Below, one piece after another: positions 36,301-46,551 of a stretch of 64,000 bases of DNA. The first letter of the stretch is position 1, and the number at the start of each line of letters is the position of its first letter. The position numbers were made by a program, and so were the translations under genes. The notes below the pieces were generated by a model. That model was given only the letters and a program-made list of their open reading frames with translations, searched no databases and was not told where the DNA came from. Where the stretch lies: contig MNCI01003975.1 in assembly GCA_015680685.1 (NCBI GenBank), positions 219,077-283,076 of the forward strand, written 5' to 3'. Origin of the DNA: Gnetum montanum. Lineage: Eukaryota > Streptophyta > Gnetopsida > Gnetales > Gnetaceae.

Positions 36301-39300
36301 AGTTTCGGGACTCCCTTCAAATAAAAAATCATGCCCGATGCATACGGTTATGTTAACACATACTGTTACCGACTGGATTAAATAAGGCCACCTTCCCAAG
36401 AAATTATCTGTGTCACTAGGAATGAACCTCGTAAGGCTCTCCTTGACTCAGGCTTCGGAGTCAACTTAATCTCACAAGAATTGTATAAAAGCTAGAACCT
36501 GCCCCCACTCAAGAAGAGAAATATCCTCTTAGAGTTGGCTGACCAGTCCATCACTGTTCCTTTGGAACAGGTTGAGGACATTATTACCACCATGGGTGGT
36601 TGATCATACCCAGCTGATTTCCTGGTGATCCAAATAAAAAATGACAAAGGAGACTTCCCAATCATAATGAGAAGGGCATGGCTAAGTACAATGGATGCAT
36701 GCCTAGGAATCTGCAATCTTTCCCTAGAAATATCCAAGAAAAATACTTTTGGAAAGATTAAGAGGAAGAGAGTTCCATGCATCACATATAGTGACACAGG
36801 GTGTCATTGCGTGCAGAAATCATGAGTGATGCGAAGTTTAACATTGCCTGCATGCAATCGGTATGCACAGGATATTGACATACAAAAGTGCCTATATGCA
36901 GCATCCACATGACAAGAAAACACCTAGTGGCTGATGGTTGATAAAGAGAGCAACTCGACAACCTACATGGAACTAGCTGAGGGGATAACTAGTGCTTACA
37001 TTGAAAGCGCAGACGTATTAGAGCAAGTTTGTTGCCAACTTCCAACCCTTAACTCTGAAAACATTAATTGGGGGAAGTTGGAGATTCCTGAGAAGTTTAA
37101 ACAAGAGCCCCTAGAGTTAAAATCATTGCCCACTAGTTTGGAATACATGACCCTTAAAAATAGAAAACTGGTAATCATCAACGCAAAGCTCGCACCCAAG
37201 CAAAAAAAACGTTTGCTGAAGGTGATAAACAAGTGGTCAACAACCTTTTCCTGGTCATACCCTGAACTAACCAGAATAGATCCTAGGATATGCCAACATA
37301 GGATTTACATGGACCCCTCCATGAAACCTTGCAAGCAACCCCAGAGGTGATTGAACCCGAAGTTAAAACAAATAGTGAAGGAGGAGATAGAGCAGCTTCT
37401 CAAAGCTGGGTTCATTTACCCCATTGCTGATAGCGAGTGGATTAGTCCTCTTGTAATCATACCAAAAAAAGGAGGTAAATGGAGGGTATGTATAGACTTT
37501 AGGCTATTAAATATGGCAACATTCAAGGATCACTTTCCATTGCCATTTTTTGACCAAGTCTTAGATACTATAGCAAGGCATCGCTATTACATTTTTCTAG
37601 ATGGGTATAGTGGGTACAACCAAATACAAATTGCACTAAAAGACCAAGCCAAAACAACGTTCACCAGTCCTTGGGGAATGTTTGCATACAAAAAAATGCC
37701 TTTTGGCTTGTGTAATGCCCCTACCACATTCCAACAATTAGTTCTAAGCATATTTCAACAGCAAATAGGTAATGGAGTAGAAGTCTTCATGGACGACTTC
37801 TCCAATTATGGGACAAGCTTTGATCAAGCCCTCGACCCGTTAGAGAAAGTATTGAAATGATGTGTTGAAACCAACCTAAAGCTCGATTGGCAGAAGAGCC
37901 ATTTGATGGTTCAAGAGGGCATCCTATTGGGGCATAAAATTTCACAATCAGGAATTGAGGTGGATTCGGAAAAAATTAAAGTCATCCAAGGAATTACCTG
38001 ACAACCAGAAACTGTCAAAGACATTAGGTCATTCCTTGGACACACTGGCTACTACAAGAGATTTATCGAGAACTTCTCCAAAGTTGCCAAGCCATTGGTG
38101 GAATTAACGAAAAAAGATATACCATTCGAATGGACCAGGGAATGTGAACGAGCATTCCAAACTCTCAAATAGAGGCTTGTGGAAACTCCCATTCTACAAG
38201 TCCCTGACTGGTCCAGGCCATTCCATATCATGATCGATGCATCTAATTACGCCTTAGGAGCTGTATTGACACAATTAGATGAACAAAAATGACCTTATTA
38301 CATCCACTGTGCCAGTAAGAGTATCACTAGTGCACAACTCAACTACACGACTACGGAAAAGGAATTAATGGATGTAGTGTTTGCACTGGACAAATTTAGG
38401 CACTATGTATTGGGCTACAAAGTATACATCCATATGGATCATAGTGCAATTAGGTTCCTTATGAACAAGCCAACGGTTATCCCACGTATCATACGTTGGT
38501 TGGTAATTCTTTAGGAGTTCGATTTAACAATAGTAGACCGCAAAGGCATCGAGAATGTAGTTGCCGATCACCTATCTTGGTTGCGTTGGGACAACAAAGA
38601 GGATGAATATGCTATGTCTGACCATTTTCTTGATGAAACCCTCTTTTCCAGTGTAGTAAATGACCAACCCACGGAAATAAATTGGTATAGTAGCATTCTT
38701 ACTTATCTCATTTCCCAACAAATACCATAGTGGTTGGACTTTAGGAAGAAACAACAGTTTCTTCACAAAACCAAGTACTTCATGAAAATCAAGGGATAAC
38801 TGTATAAAGTCTATCTTGATGGCTTGGTTTGATGGTGTGTGCCTGATAAGGATTAATTAAAAGTTCTCTAGGATGCTCATGAGGGCCCCTGTGGGAGCCA
38901 CTATGCCAGGAGATGAGCAACTACCAAGGTCCTGCTTGCAGGATATTATTGGCCAACACTATTTCGGGATACCCATCATTTTGCCCGATCGTGTGAACAC
39001 TGCCAACATGATGGTGGAATGACTACTAGAATGAAGGGTCTGCATCAATGGATTCAACCTTTGAAACCCTTCGATATCTAGGGAATAGATTTTATGGGGC
39101 CTATTACACTGATGTCCAACAAAAAAGCATATATTATCGTTGCTGTTGATTACTTAACCAAATGGGCTGAAGAAGCTACAGTAACAGACTACACATCATC
39201 TACAGCTGCACGATTTGTACAACAACAAATCATAAATAGGTTTGGTGTGCCACGTGCACTCATCTCTGATAATGGGACACATTTTACAGGTGCAACCTTT

Positions 39301-39984
39301 TGCAAATTGATGCAACGCTTAGGGGTTGAGCATAAATTGATCACACCTTATCACCCCCAAGCTAATGGCCAAGCCAAGGTTACTAATTGAGAGATCACCA
39401 GAATATTAACGAGAACGATTAGCAAATTTAGGTGAGACTGGAGCACAAAACTGAATGACGCTCTCTTGGTGTACCGCTTCACTTGGAAGCTTCCTACAGG
39501 CTATTCTCCCTATGAGTTAGTGTATGGGAAACTGCCCAAGCTTCCCATACAGAATGAGCTCCGTAAACTATCCATGGCTTGCGACCTTCACCTAGACCTC
39601 GACCTAGAACAAAAACAATGGTTGGCAACTCTGAATATGCTAGACGAGAATAGATTGGTTGCACTATCGTTAAATGAGTTTCACAAGGCACATAGTAAAC
39701 AATGTCATGAATTAAGGATCCGAAGGTTTCGATATCAACTAGGAGACAAGGTCCTTTACTAGAACCCCACACACGTACCTCAGTGTACAAAATTCCAAAC
39801 ACTATGGGAAGGATCCTATATTATTCATACAACCTTCCCCTTTGGAGCCATGATGATATACAAGCCTGACAGCCCGGATAAAAGATTATTGGTTAATGTA
39901 CAACAAACAAAACCTTTCTATGAACCCACAACAGCCAGTACAAATTACACCTCCATTGATGGGCAACCTTGCTCTCTATTTTAG
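36301..39984 (+). pseudogene. pol of element C (PR-RT-RH-IN)
   Basis: Complete but inactivated Athila-type polyprotein, one frame, shifted by -1 (or +2) from gag. Protease near 36440 (ALLDSGFGVNLIS). Reverse transcriptase 37351-37860 with VIIPKKGGKWRVCIDFRLLN, MPFGLCNAPTTFQ and the catalytic VFMDDFSNYG. RNase H about 38220-38580 (IMIDASNYALGAVLTQ; ENVVADHLSW). The integrase zinc finger is about 38870-39010 (H...H...CEHCQHDGG), and the core 39060-39500 has IDFMGP, SDNGTHF and HPQANGQAKV. The third catalytic residue, normally Glu in QAEV, is Lys here, so even apart from stops the integrase would be inactive. Stops are mostly TGA or TAG where family members have Arg, Gln or Trp. The C-terminal tail ends around KPFYEP, stop at 39984. 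Confidence 0.9.
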
Positions 39985-41591
39985 ATCTCTTCCTTGCAAT
40001 TTAGTCATGGGGGAGATGGCCACCTATGCTAATCATATGGGGCCCTCGGTTCTTTTAATTTTTTTGTTTTACAACATTTCTGTTTTACATGTTTTTGCTT
40101 ACACATTTTTGTTTTACAACATCATTATACTTTTTCCATTTGTGTGTGTGTGTGTGTGTGTATTCCACCATGTAAGTTTGTCACCCAATAAGTGTTCAGA
40201 ATGATGGTATAAACTATTTTCATGTTGATTGCTAATGTTTGGTTTTTACCTTTAAGTCAAAATGTTGATACTAAGGTATGTTTCTTTTGATATGGTAGGC
40301 AATGAGATCACTTCATCCATTCATCCACCAGTTCTATGGTCTCTCTCGGCTTGGAAATGTATAGTCCCCTTCTAATAAGAACTTTAATGAATCGGTGACT
40401 GGGCATTTCTCAAACTAAGGAAGGACTCAAGGATTGCAAAGGGTGTGACTTCAAGGGAACTTGATGCTTTTTTGTTGGCCATTCTCTTGGGTGCTTGGAT
40501 ATTTTTTCTTCTTAAGTTTTCTTACTGTTTCGACAATACCCAATTATCGAAAGCTGAGATAATAACAATAATCAAGTCTTTGCATGGTGTGGTTCTCATG
40601 CATAAAAATACAAAACACAAAGAGAGAGAGAGAGAGAGAGAGAGAAAGAAAGAAAAAGAAAATAAAGAAAGTGAGAATTCAAAGCACACCCCTTAGACAA
40701 AATAAATATTTGGGATACAAGCACTAGTTATGGAACCAAAGTGTTCCCTCTAACTAAGGCCCTTCTCGCTCCCATTCTCTCCTTTGTTTCGTCGGAATGG
40801 GGGTGGCTCTTGGAGGAAGCATTCTTGTTACTTCAAGAGGGTGGATTGGCCAAATGCATTGATGCGAGGTCACTGGAAGTGGTTGGTTTGAGGCCAGACT
40901 TGGAATGGGATTTGCTAAGTCACATTAAACACAAAACACACAAGGGGCTGTACACCACCTTGTCCTTGGGATTCCATTCCATTCTCTTCTCTCCATCCTT
41001 CTCTCCATTGTTCACCTCATTGCTGCTTGTATCATTAGTATATGTTTTGGTTGATGCATTGTTTTCTTTTTGGTAAACACTTGTGGTTAAGACTTAATTC
41101 TTGTTCCAAATGACATTCCTAGAGCCTACGGACTCTTTGAATGTGAGGTTGTTAGGGCATTAAGGGCATGAGCCTGCTTTGGGGAGGACCCACTGACATT
41201 CCAATTTGGTGCACCAGTTAACTTCTTTTCTCTAAAATTTTTGCAATTAATAATTATTTTGTTCATTACCATCTCGACATCCATTTCATCAATGCTATAG
41301 CTATCCCTTTTTATCTATCTTTCTTCTTCCTTTCTTTTCTCCATTCTCATGCTATCGGAGGTTCACGATTAGTCATGGGAGTACGAGGCCTGATTTTTTC
41401 AATTTTCTCCTAGCCTCAAATTTTTTTTATTTTCTTCCCAACCCCTACACCTTCGTTATTCATCATTAATATATCTCTAGATCCAAATCAGCCATACCAC
41501 AACCTAGCCAATGGACTTACACAAAAGCAAGGTATTAACTACATTGAAATTCATTTACCCTTGCTAATATAAGACTATGTTGTGTGTGCAG
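39985..41591 (+). other. noncoding 3' part of element C
   Basis: Colinear with the noncoding middles of A, B and D: polypurine-like motif (40003-40015), T-rich stretch (40045-40140), a (GT)n run (40141-40160), the 'gggtgtgacttcaagggaacttg' block (40441-40463), a (GA)n/purine tract (40619-40672), the 'cctgctttggggaggaccc' block (41164-41195) and another polypurine-like motif (41369-41385). A 111-codon open frame at 40741-41076 with a hydrophobic C-terminal half has no recognisable relatives and may be chance. Confidence 0.5.
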
Positions 41592-41771
41592 ATGGTGATC
41601 ATGCAACAAGGGAATTGGATCTGGAAGGAACACATGGAATGGAGCGGTGCTAGAAGCAACTATGCAAGGAGCAAGATGAATGATGCGCTTACCGATGAAC
41701 AACAAAGACACACTCTTGGCATTGGCAGCAGCAACACTTCTTTCTCTTTCTCTTTCTCAGCTGCCAAATAA
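41592..41771 (+). pseudogene. ORF2 stub of element C
   Basis: A 59-codon ORF whose ATG lies in the same context as ORF2 of A, B and D (TGTG...TGCAG then ATGG) and at the same place relative to the 3' LTR. The product (MVIMQQGNWIWKEHMEWSG...) has no clear similarity to the ORF2 proteins and lacks both the domain and the coiled coil. It is read as the position of ORF2 after loss or replacement of the gene; real function is unlikely. Confidence 0.35.
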
Positions 41772-41919
41772 GGCTTGATGTCATTGTAATAAGGTGTTCA
41801 CCCTTGTTGTCATGAACACCAATTTTGTCAAGTCTTGTAATGATGATGCGTTCACATGTCATCCCATTAGTTCCATTCCCCTTAATATTTTGTAAGGAAC
41901 TCGAGGACAAGTTTTCATT

Positions 41920-41933
41920 CAATCATGGGGGTA
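41920..41933 (+). other. polypurine tract of element C
   Basis: CAATCATGGGGGTA directly before the TG of the 3' LTR. Confidence 0.8.
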
Positions 41934-42999
41934 TGATGAGATGCGATTCGCACGAGCCACGATATCGCATCCCATGCGATATCACGTACACGATATCGTG
42001 TCATCCCCTATGATATCTCGTTGTCCCCTGTGATATCGCATACGCGATATTGTGGCCCACCACCATATCTATAAATAAGAGGCGGCACTCCCCTTATTTT
42101 CCATCCTGGTCTAGAAGTAGGAAAACTCTAGCAGTTTGATCACTCCAGAGATAGAATATTTTCCATGCGCCCACAGTAGGAGTCCTAAAGTGAACGGATA
42201 TTTATTCAAGCAACATTGTACCTAAACACAAGTTGTGTATGGTAATAAAGATGAACTTCTTGGATAAACCTTGCAATGCATGGAATAGGATTTATTTATT
42301 TTTTTCTCTCTCACCCTAAACTCCTAGAATGTGGTATGAGTACAACTTGATTACGAGCATCTAAGGATGTGTACGGTTAGTCAAGGAATCGGCTGCTCAT
42401 TGCATGTGGTATGAGTACAACTTGATTACGAGCATCTAGTGTGACTACTTGGTAACCCAATGGCATATCCAAGATCTACGCTTGGTAATCCCAGTGGTAG
42501 TCATGCACCCTGATGTGTACGGTTAGTCAAGGAATTGGCTGCTCATCGCACTTAGGCTAGATAGATTCTCTTAACCCTTTCCTCCTAGTTAAGTGCCTCA
42601 GTATGACCACTTCAAGCATGTGTGTTAAGCGTGGTGATCCCAATGACGATTAGCATTTGGTAGCCACAATTGCATCGATTCAAGGTGTGTATAGTAAGTG
42701 GGAACAGATGCTGATGCTAGGTAATTTACACTTAGTTATTAGTTAGAGTTAGTCATTAGTTTCTCAACCCTTCACCTCGATAGCATAGGATAAAAACATA
42801 AAAAGATATAAAAATCATATACCTCGGACTTACTTAACCATACACCAAGACAACTACAAGTAAGTCTAGGAAGAAAACGAATGGTTAACCTTAAGTGTTC
42901 CATGAGGTGTGTAGGCATTTAGTCTACGGAGTTCGACTGGATCGCACATGCTATGCTCGTTTCGTATGGTTGAGTGTAGGGGTACCTCACCACTCATCA
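41934..42999 (+). repeat. 3' LTR of element C
   Basis: Partner of 32713-33727 and much like it, differing mainly by transitions. The U3 is about 50 bp longer because the GATATC cluster (41958-42055) has more copies, five exact GATATC sites against one in the 5' LTR. TATA box at 42069-42077. Confidence 0.92.
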
Positions 43000-43004
43000 A
43001 AAGA

Positions 43005-43705
43005 CATGATAAAAAATGATAAAAATGGCTAAATGAGATCATAAAAGGTTAAATAAACTACAAATTCCAATAAGTGGAATTTAAAAATAGCTAAAAGAAG
43101 AAAAAATTACTGAAAATAGGTTACTTACTATAAATAGTAAGTGGTTGCCAAAGGGGATATACCCCTTACTAAAGATGGTAAAGGGTGGTATCAACTCCAT
43201 CCATGCTAGGCTTCCTAGCTATAACAAAATGATAAAAACAAACCAAAGAGAGCCACTTACTATAAATAGTGAGGAGGTTATCAAAGGGATATACCCCTTT
43301 ACTAAATATGGCAAGTGATGGTATCAACCCCACCCACACTAGGCTTTCTAGCTGCACATACATTGGGGTAGATCTTCCAAGCTGGGGGAGATCTTCCTAG
43401 CTGAAGGGTAGATCTTCCTAGCTAAGGTAGATCTTCCATACTGAGGGGAAGGATGATACACATCCATGTTGGCTTTAAAATTTATAGAAACTACTATGAA
43501 ATCTACAAAAAATCCAAGCACCTACAACTTCCACGCTGGGCTTTATTGTAGGAGGGTATGAGTGGCAATGTTAGGATTTGAAGGTTTCAAAGTCTTTAAT
43601 GTTAAAATTACATATTTTTGAAGTAAAAGGCAACATTGGCAACTAGGAAAGCTGATTTAGACATAGAAATTGGGTGAAGGCCCTTCTTCTATTTCCAAAA
43701 ATATA
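43005..43705. other. region without genes between C and H2
   Basis: No gene. It contains an imperfect repeat of 'acttactataaatagt...' (43130 and 43255) and a short array of 'gtagatcttccta/agctgggg' units at 43373-43446, related to the H minisatellite. Confidence 0.45.
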
Positions 43706-44435
43706 TAGTGACTAGAAAATTTGATGCTAGAAAATTGAAAATCCTAGTGCAAAAGATTTAATCTCGAATCCCCAGGGCCTCCAAAAAAATGGGATCTAAG
43801 GTACCCTAAATGGTCTAGCAAATCATCCAAGGACTTAGAAAATGCAAAATGGGGATAACAAAATGAAAAGATACAAATCTAAATGTAAATAATTCCAGAA
43901 ATAAAACAAATAAATGAAACTTGCTCATAAATTGTAAATTTTATTTCATTCAAAATAGAGGGGGTTAGAGTAAATGTATACAATATGACTTAATGGAGCA
44001 GGGGTTTTACTTCAATGGGGGCTTGGAATCTGTTTCTCCATGATCTAGATGCTCCACAACTCCCAAAAGTGTAAAACCTTACTACAAACTCTACTAGATG
44101 TACAACATTGGTGTTGTAGGGGTGTAACAATGGCTATAGGGGGGTTTCACATTAGGGATTCAAGAAGCTCTATGTGTGTTTAAATTTCTTGAATGAAACA
44201 ATGCCAAAGTGTGTAAGTGTTGAGGGGATTCAACCTAAAAATGTTGTTTGGAGTTGGTTTATATAGAGTTTTGACCTTAATTTTTGCTCCAAATTGGGCT
44301 ACAAAATTGCTACAAATTAGCTGAAAATTTCTATTACATTTCAAGTGGGGTAGGTGCCAAAATCTAGTGGGTTACCATATATAGTAAGTGTCATACTCCC
44401 ATGGCCATTCTGTTTAGTAAAAATAGTAACAAGGG

Positions 44436-44712
44436 GATGGCTTCTACAATGGGAGAAAGTCTTTCATGCTAGAGGAAGATCTTCTAGGCTAGGGGAAGAT
44501 CTTCCATGCTAGAGGGAGATATTCCAAGCTAGGGGGAGATCTTCCATTCTAGGGTAAATCTTCCATGCTCAGCTTGAAGTTTCCACATTGGGCATGAAGT
44601 TTCCATGTTGGGCATAAATTTTCTATGCTGAGCATAAGGTTTCCATGTTGGGCATGGAGTTTGCAAGCTAGGTATGAAGTTTCCATGTTGAGCATGAAGT
44701 TTCCATGTTGGG
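44436..44712 (-). repeat. 20-bp minisatellite array in H2
   Basis: About 14 units of the same two unit types as at 18083-18622, in the same order, so the array existed before the two copies separated and its copy number has since changed. Confidence 0.8.
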
Positions 44713-44846
44713 GGTAGGTGAGTTTTACCCCCATGCATGCATCTCTAGCATAGAAAATGCAATACCCCATATAAAATCCATCAAAATGCCCATTTTGGCA
44801 TCCCAAAAGGTCTTTTTAACACCCCTACCCCTCCTCCTCCTCCGCG

Positions 44847-45085
44847 CCCCCCCCCCCCCCCCCCCCCCCCCCCCCCNNNNNNNNNNNNNNNNNNNNNNNN
44901 NNNNNNNNNNNNNNNNNNNNNNNNNNNNNNNNNNNNNNNNNNNNNNNNNNNNNNNNNNNNNNNNNNNNNNNNNNNNNNNNNNNNNNNNNNNNNNNNNNNN
45001 NNNNNNNNNNNNNNNNNNNNNNNNNNNNNNNNNNNNNNNNNNNNNNNNNNNNNNNNNNNCCCCCCCCCCCCCCCCCCCCCCCCCC
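44847..45085. other. assembly gap inside a poly-C tract
   Basis: 183 unknown bases (44877-45059) lie between runs of about 30 and 26 C. The matching place in H1 is also C-rich and holds a single unknown base (18749). Reads probably failed in this homopolymer, so true length is unknown. The poly-Pro/poly-Gly frames across it are artefacts. Confidence 0.9.
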
Positions 45086-45090
45086 ACCCA

Positions 45091-45596
45091 AAAGGCCAAA
45101 TATAGATACTATGTGACTCTTGTGACTTTGGGGTGAGGCTTTGACCACTTATGAGGCATTTTTCAACCTCAAAAGTAGAAAGTGTGTGAGATTACACCTT
45201 CTAGGTTGTAATGTTTACAAATGAAGTTTAGCCTCAAGTTTCATGGGATGGGTTACATGGTCAAATGGTTATAACATGCAAATTTAGTGGTGTTTTAGAC
45301 ACTTGAAGAGAGATCATAGTTATGTTCTTGCTACTACAAAATAACTACATGTTGAGGCTTTGAAATAAAGTACACAACAAGTGGTCAAAGATAATTCCAA
45401 ATAAAAATAAATGACATAGATAAAGCATGTTGATTACTAAGAATAACTTCATTGATGATTGGTTGAATGCAGTTACAAATTCTAAATGTCCATTTCCAAG
45501 AATGATGAGCAACAAGATACTCAAAAAATGAAAAAAATAGTCTTCACTTCTACAAAGAGAAACATTTTCAATATGTTTAAGATAAGTGCCAATAGG
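45091..45596. other. region without genes left of D
   Basis: No gene is seen; it may still be part of the H-type repeat. It ends at the target site of element D. Confidence 0.35.
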
Positions 45597-45601
45597 AAGA
45601 C

Positions 45602-46388
45602 TGATGAGTGGCGAGATACCCCTACACTTAACCATATGAATACGAGCACTTTCACATGTGATCCAGTCAAACTCCGCAGACGGACTAGTTGTGGCACCTA
45701 GATAGTTAGCCTTAGGTCGCAGTTCACTGTCTTCCCACCTAGACTAGTATTATCTTTGTCACGTATTGTTTAGTCCAGAGTGAGGTGTATGATGTGGTCC
45801 TAATCTAATGCTACTCCTAAAGGCAATGGAAATAAGAATAACTAAGCTAGGAGGAAAGGGTAAGAAAATATCTAAACTAGCCTAAGTGTGATGAGCATTC
45901 ATTCCTTGATTATTCGTACACATCGTGGACTTTGTGCATGACTACCACTGGGATTACCAAGCGTAGATCCTAGGTACGCTACTGGGTTACCAAGTAATCA
46001 CACTTAAATGCTCGTAATCAAGTCATACTCATTCCGCGTTTTAACATGAGTTTAAGGGTGAGAGAGATTAACTAGGAAAGCAGTAAATGAAAATTAAATA
46101 AATAAATAAACAAAGTGAATGCTGCAATGATGAAGTAATCTCAATCTTTATTTCTGTTCATGTGCATGTCCAAGTACGTCACACTTGAATAAAGGATGTT
46201 GTACATCACCACACTGTGGGCAGACATTGGAAAATTATTCTATCTCTGGAGAGGAAAAATTGCCAGAGCTTTGCTACGGTCTAATCTAAGTTGTGAAACA
46301 AGGGAGGGCTGCCTCTTATTTATAGAACTGGTGGTGGGCTGCGATATCATGTACACGATATTGCGGTCACCCAAAACACGACTCATCA
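45602..46388 (-). repeat. 3' LTR of element D
   Basis: A 787-bp LTR. On the minus strand a GATATC/GATATT pair (46342-46365) precedes the TATA box TCTATAAATAAG (46314-46326). Confidence 0.9.
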
Positions 46389-46402
46389 TACCCCCACGAC
46401 TG
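46389..46402 (-). other. polypurine tract of element D
   Basis: CAGTCGTGGGGGTA on the minus strand, directly before the 3' LTR. Confidence 0.75.
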
Positions 46403-46551
46403 AATGAAAACTCATCCTCGAGTTGCAATTATTACACAGTGGATAGGTTTGGGATTATTGGATTGTGAAAATGGGACTATACCGCAGTGTGAAATGAAGA
46501 AAAAATAAAGACACAACATAGATGTTCTACATCTACAAAAATGGATGGAAC

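Larger units (their letters stand above)
32713..42999 (+). mobile_element. Athila-like LTR retrotransposon C (with pol)
   Basis: Complete plus-strand element of about 10.3 kb. Perfect target duplication AAAGA (32708-32712 and 43000-43004), TG...CA LTRs of 1015 and 1066 bp, Asp-type primer site, gag, full pol (protease, reverse transcriptase, RNase H, integrase), noncoding 3' part and polypurine tract. The FMDDFSNYG reverse transcriptase core, the gag knuckle spacing and the Asp primer site place it in the Athila branch of Ty3/gypsy. It is the only family member here that keeps pol, but it has stops throughout and no full ORF2. Confidence 0.94.
43706..45090 (-). repeat. LTR-like repeat H2 with minisatellite and gap
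   Basis: Second copy of the H repeat (compare 17336-18750). TATA box on the minus strand (rc of ggtttatatagag near 44258). The 20-bp array lies upstream of it and is followed by a C-rich run interrupted by the assembly gap. Confidence 0.55.

Noticed and set aside
44705-45148. Poly-Pro and poly-Gly ORFs of 107-143 codons
   Set aside because: They read through the N gap and its flanking poly-C tract; they are artefacts.
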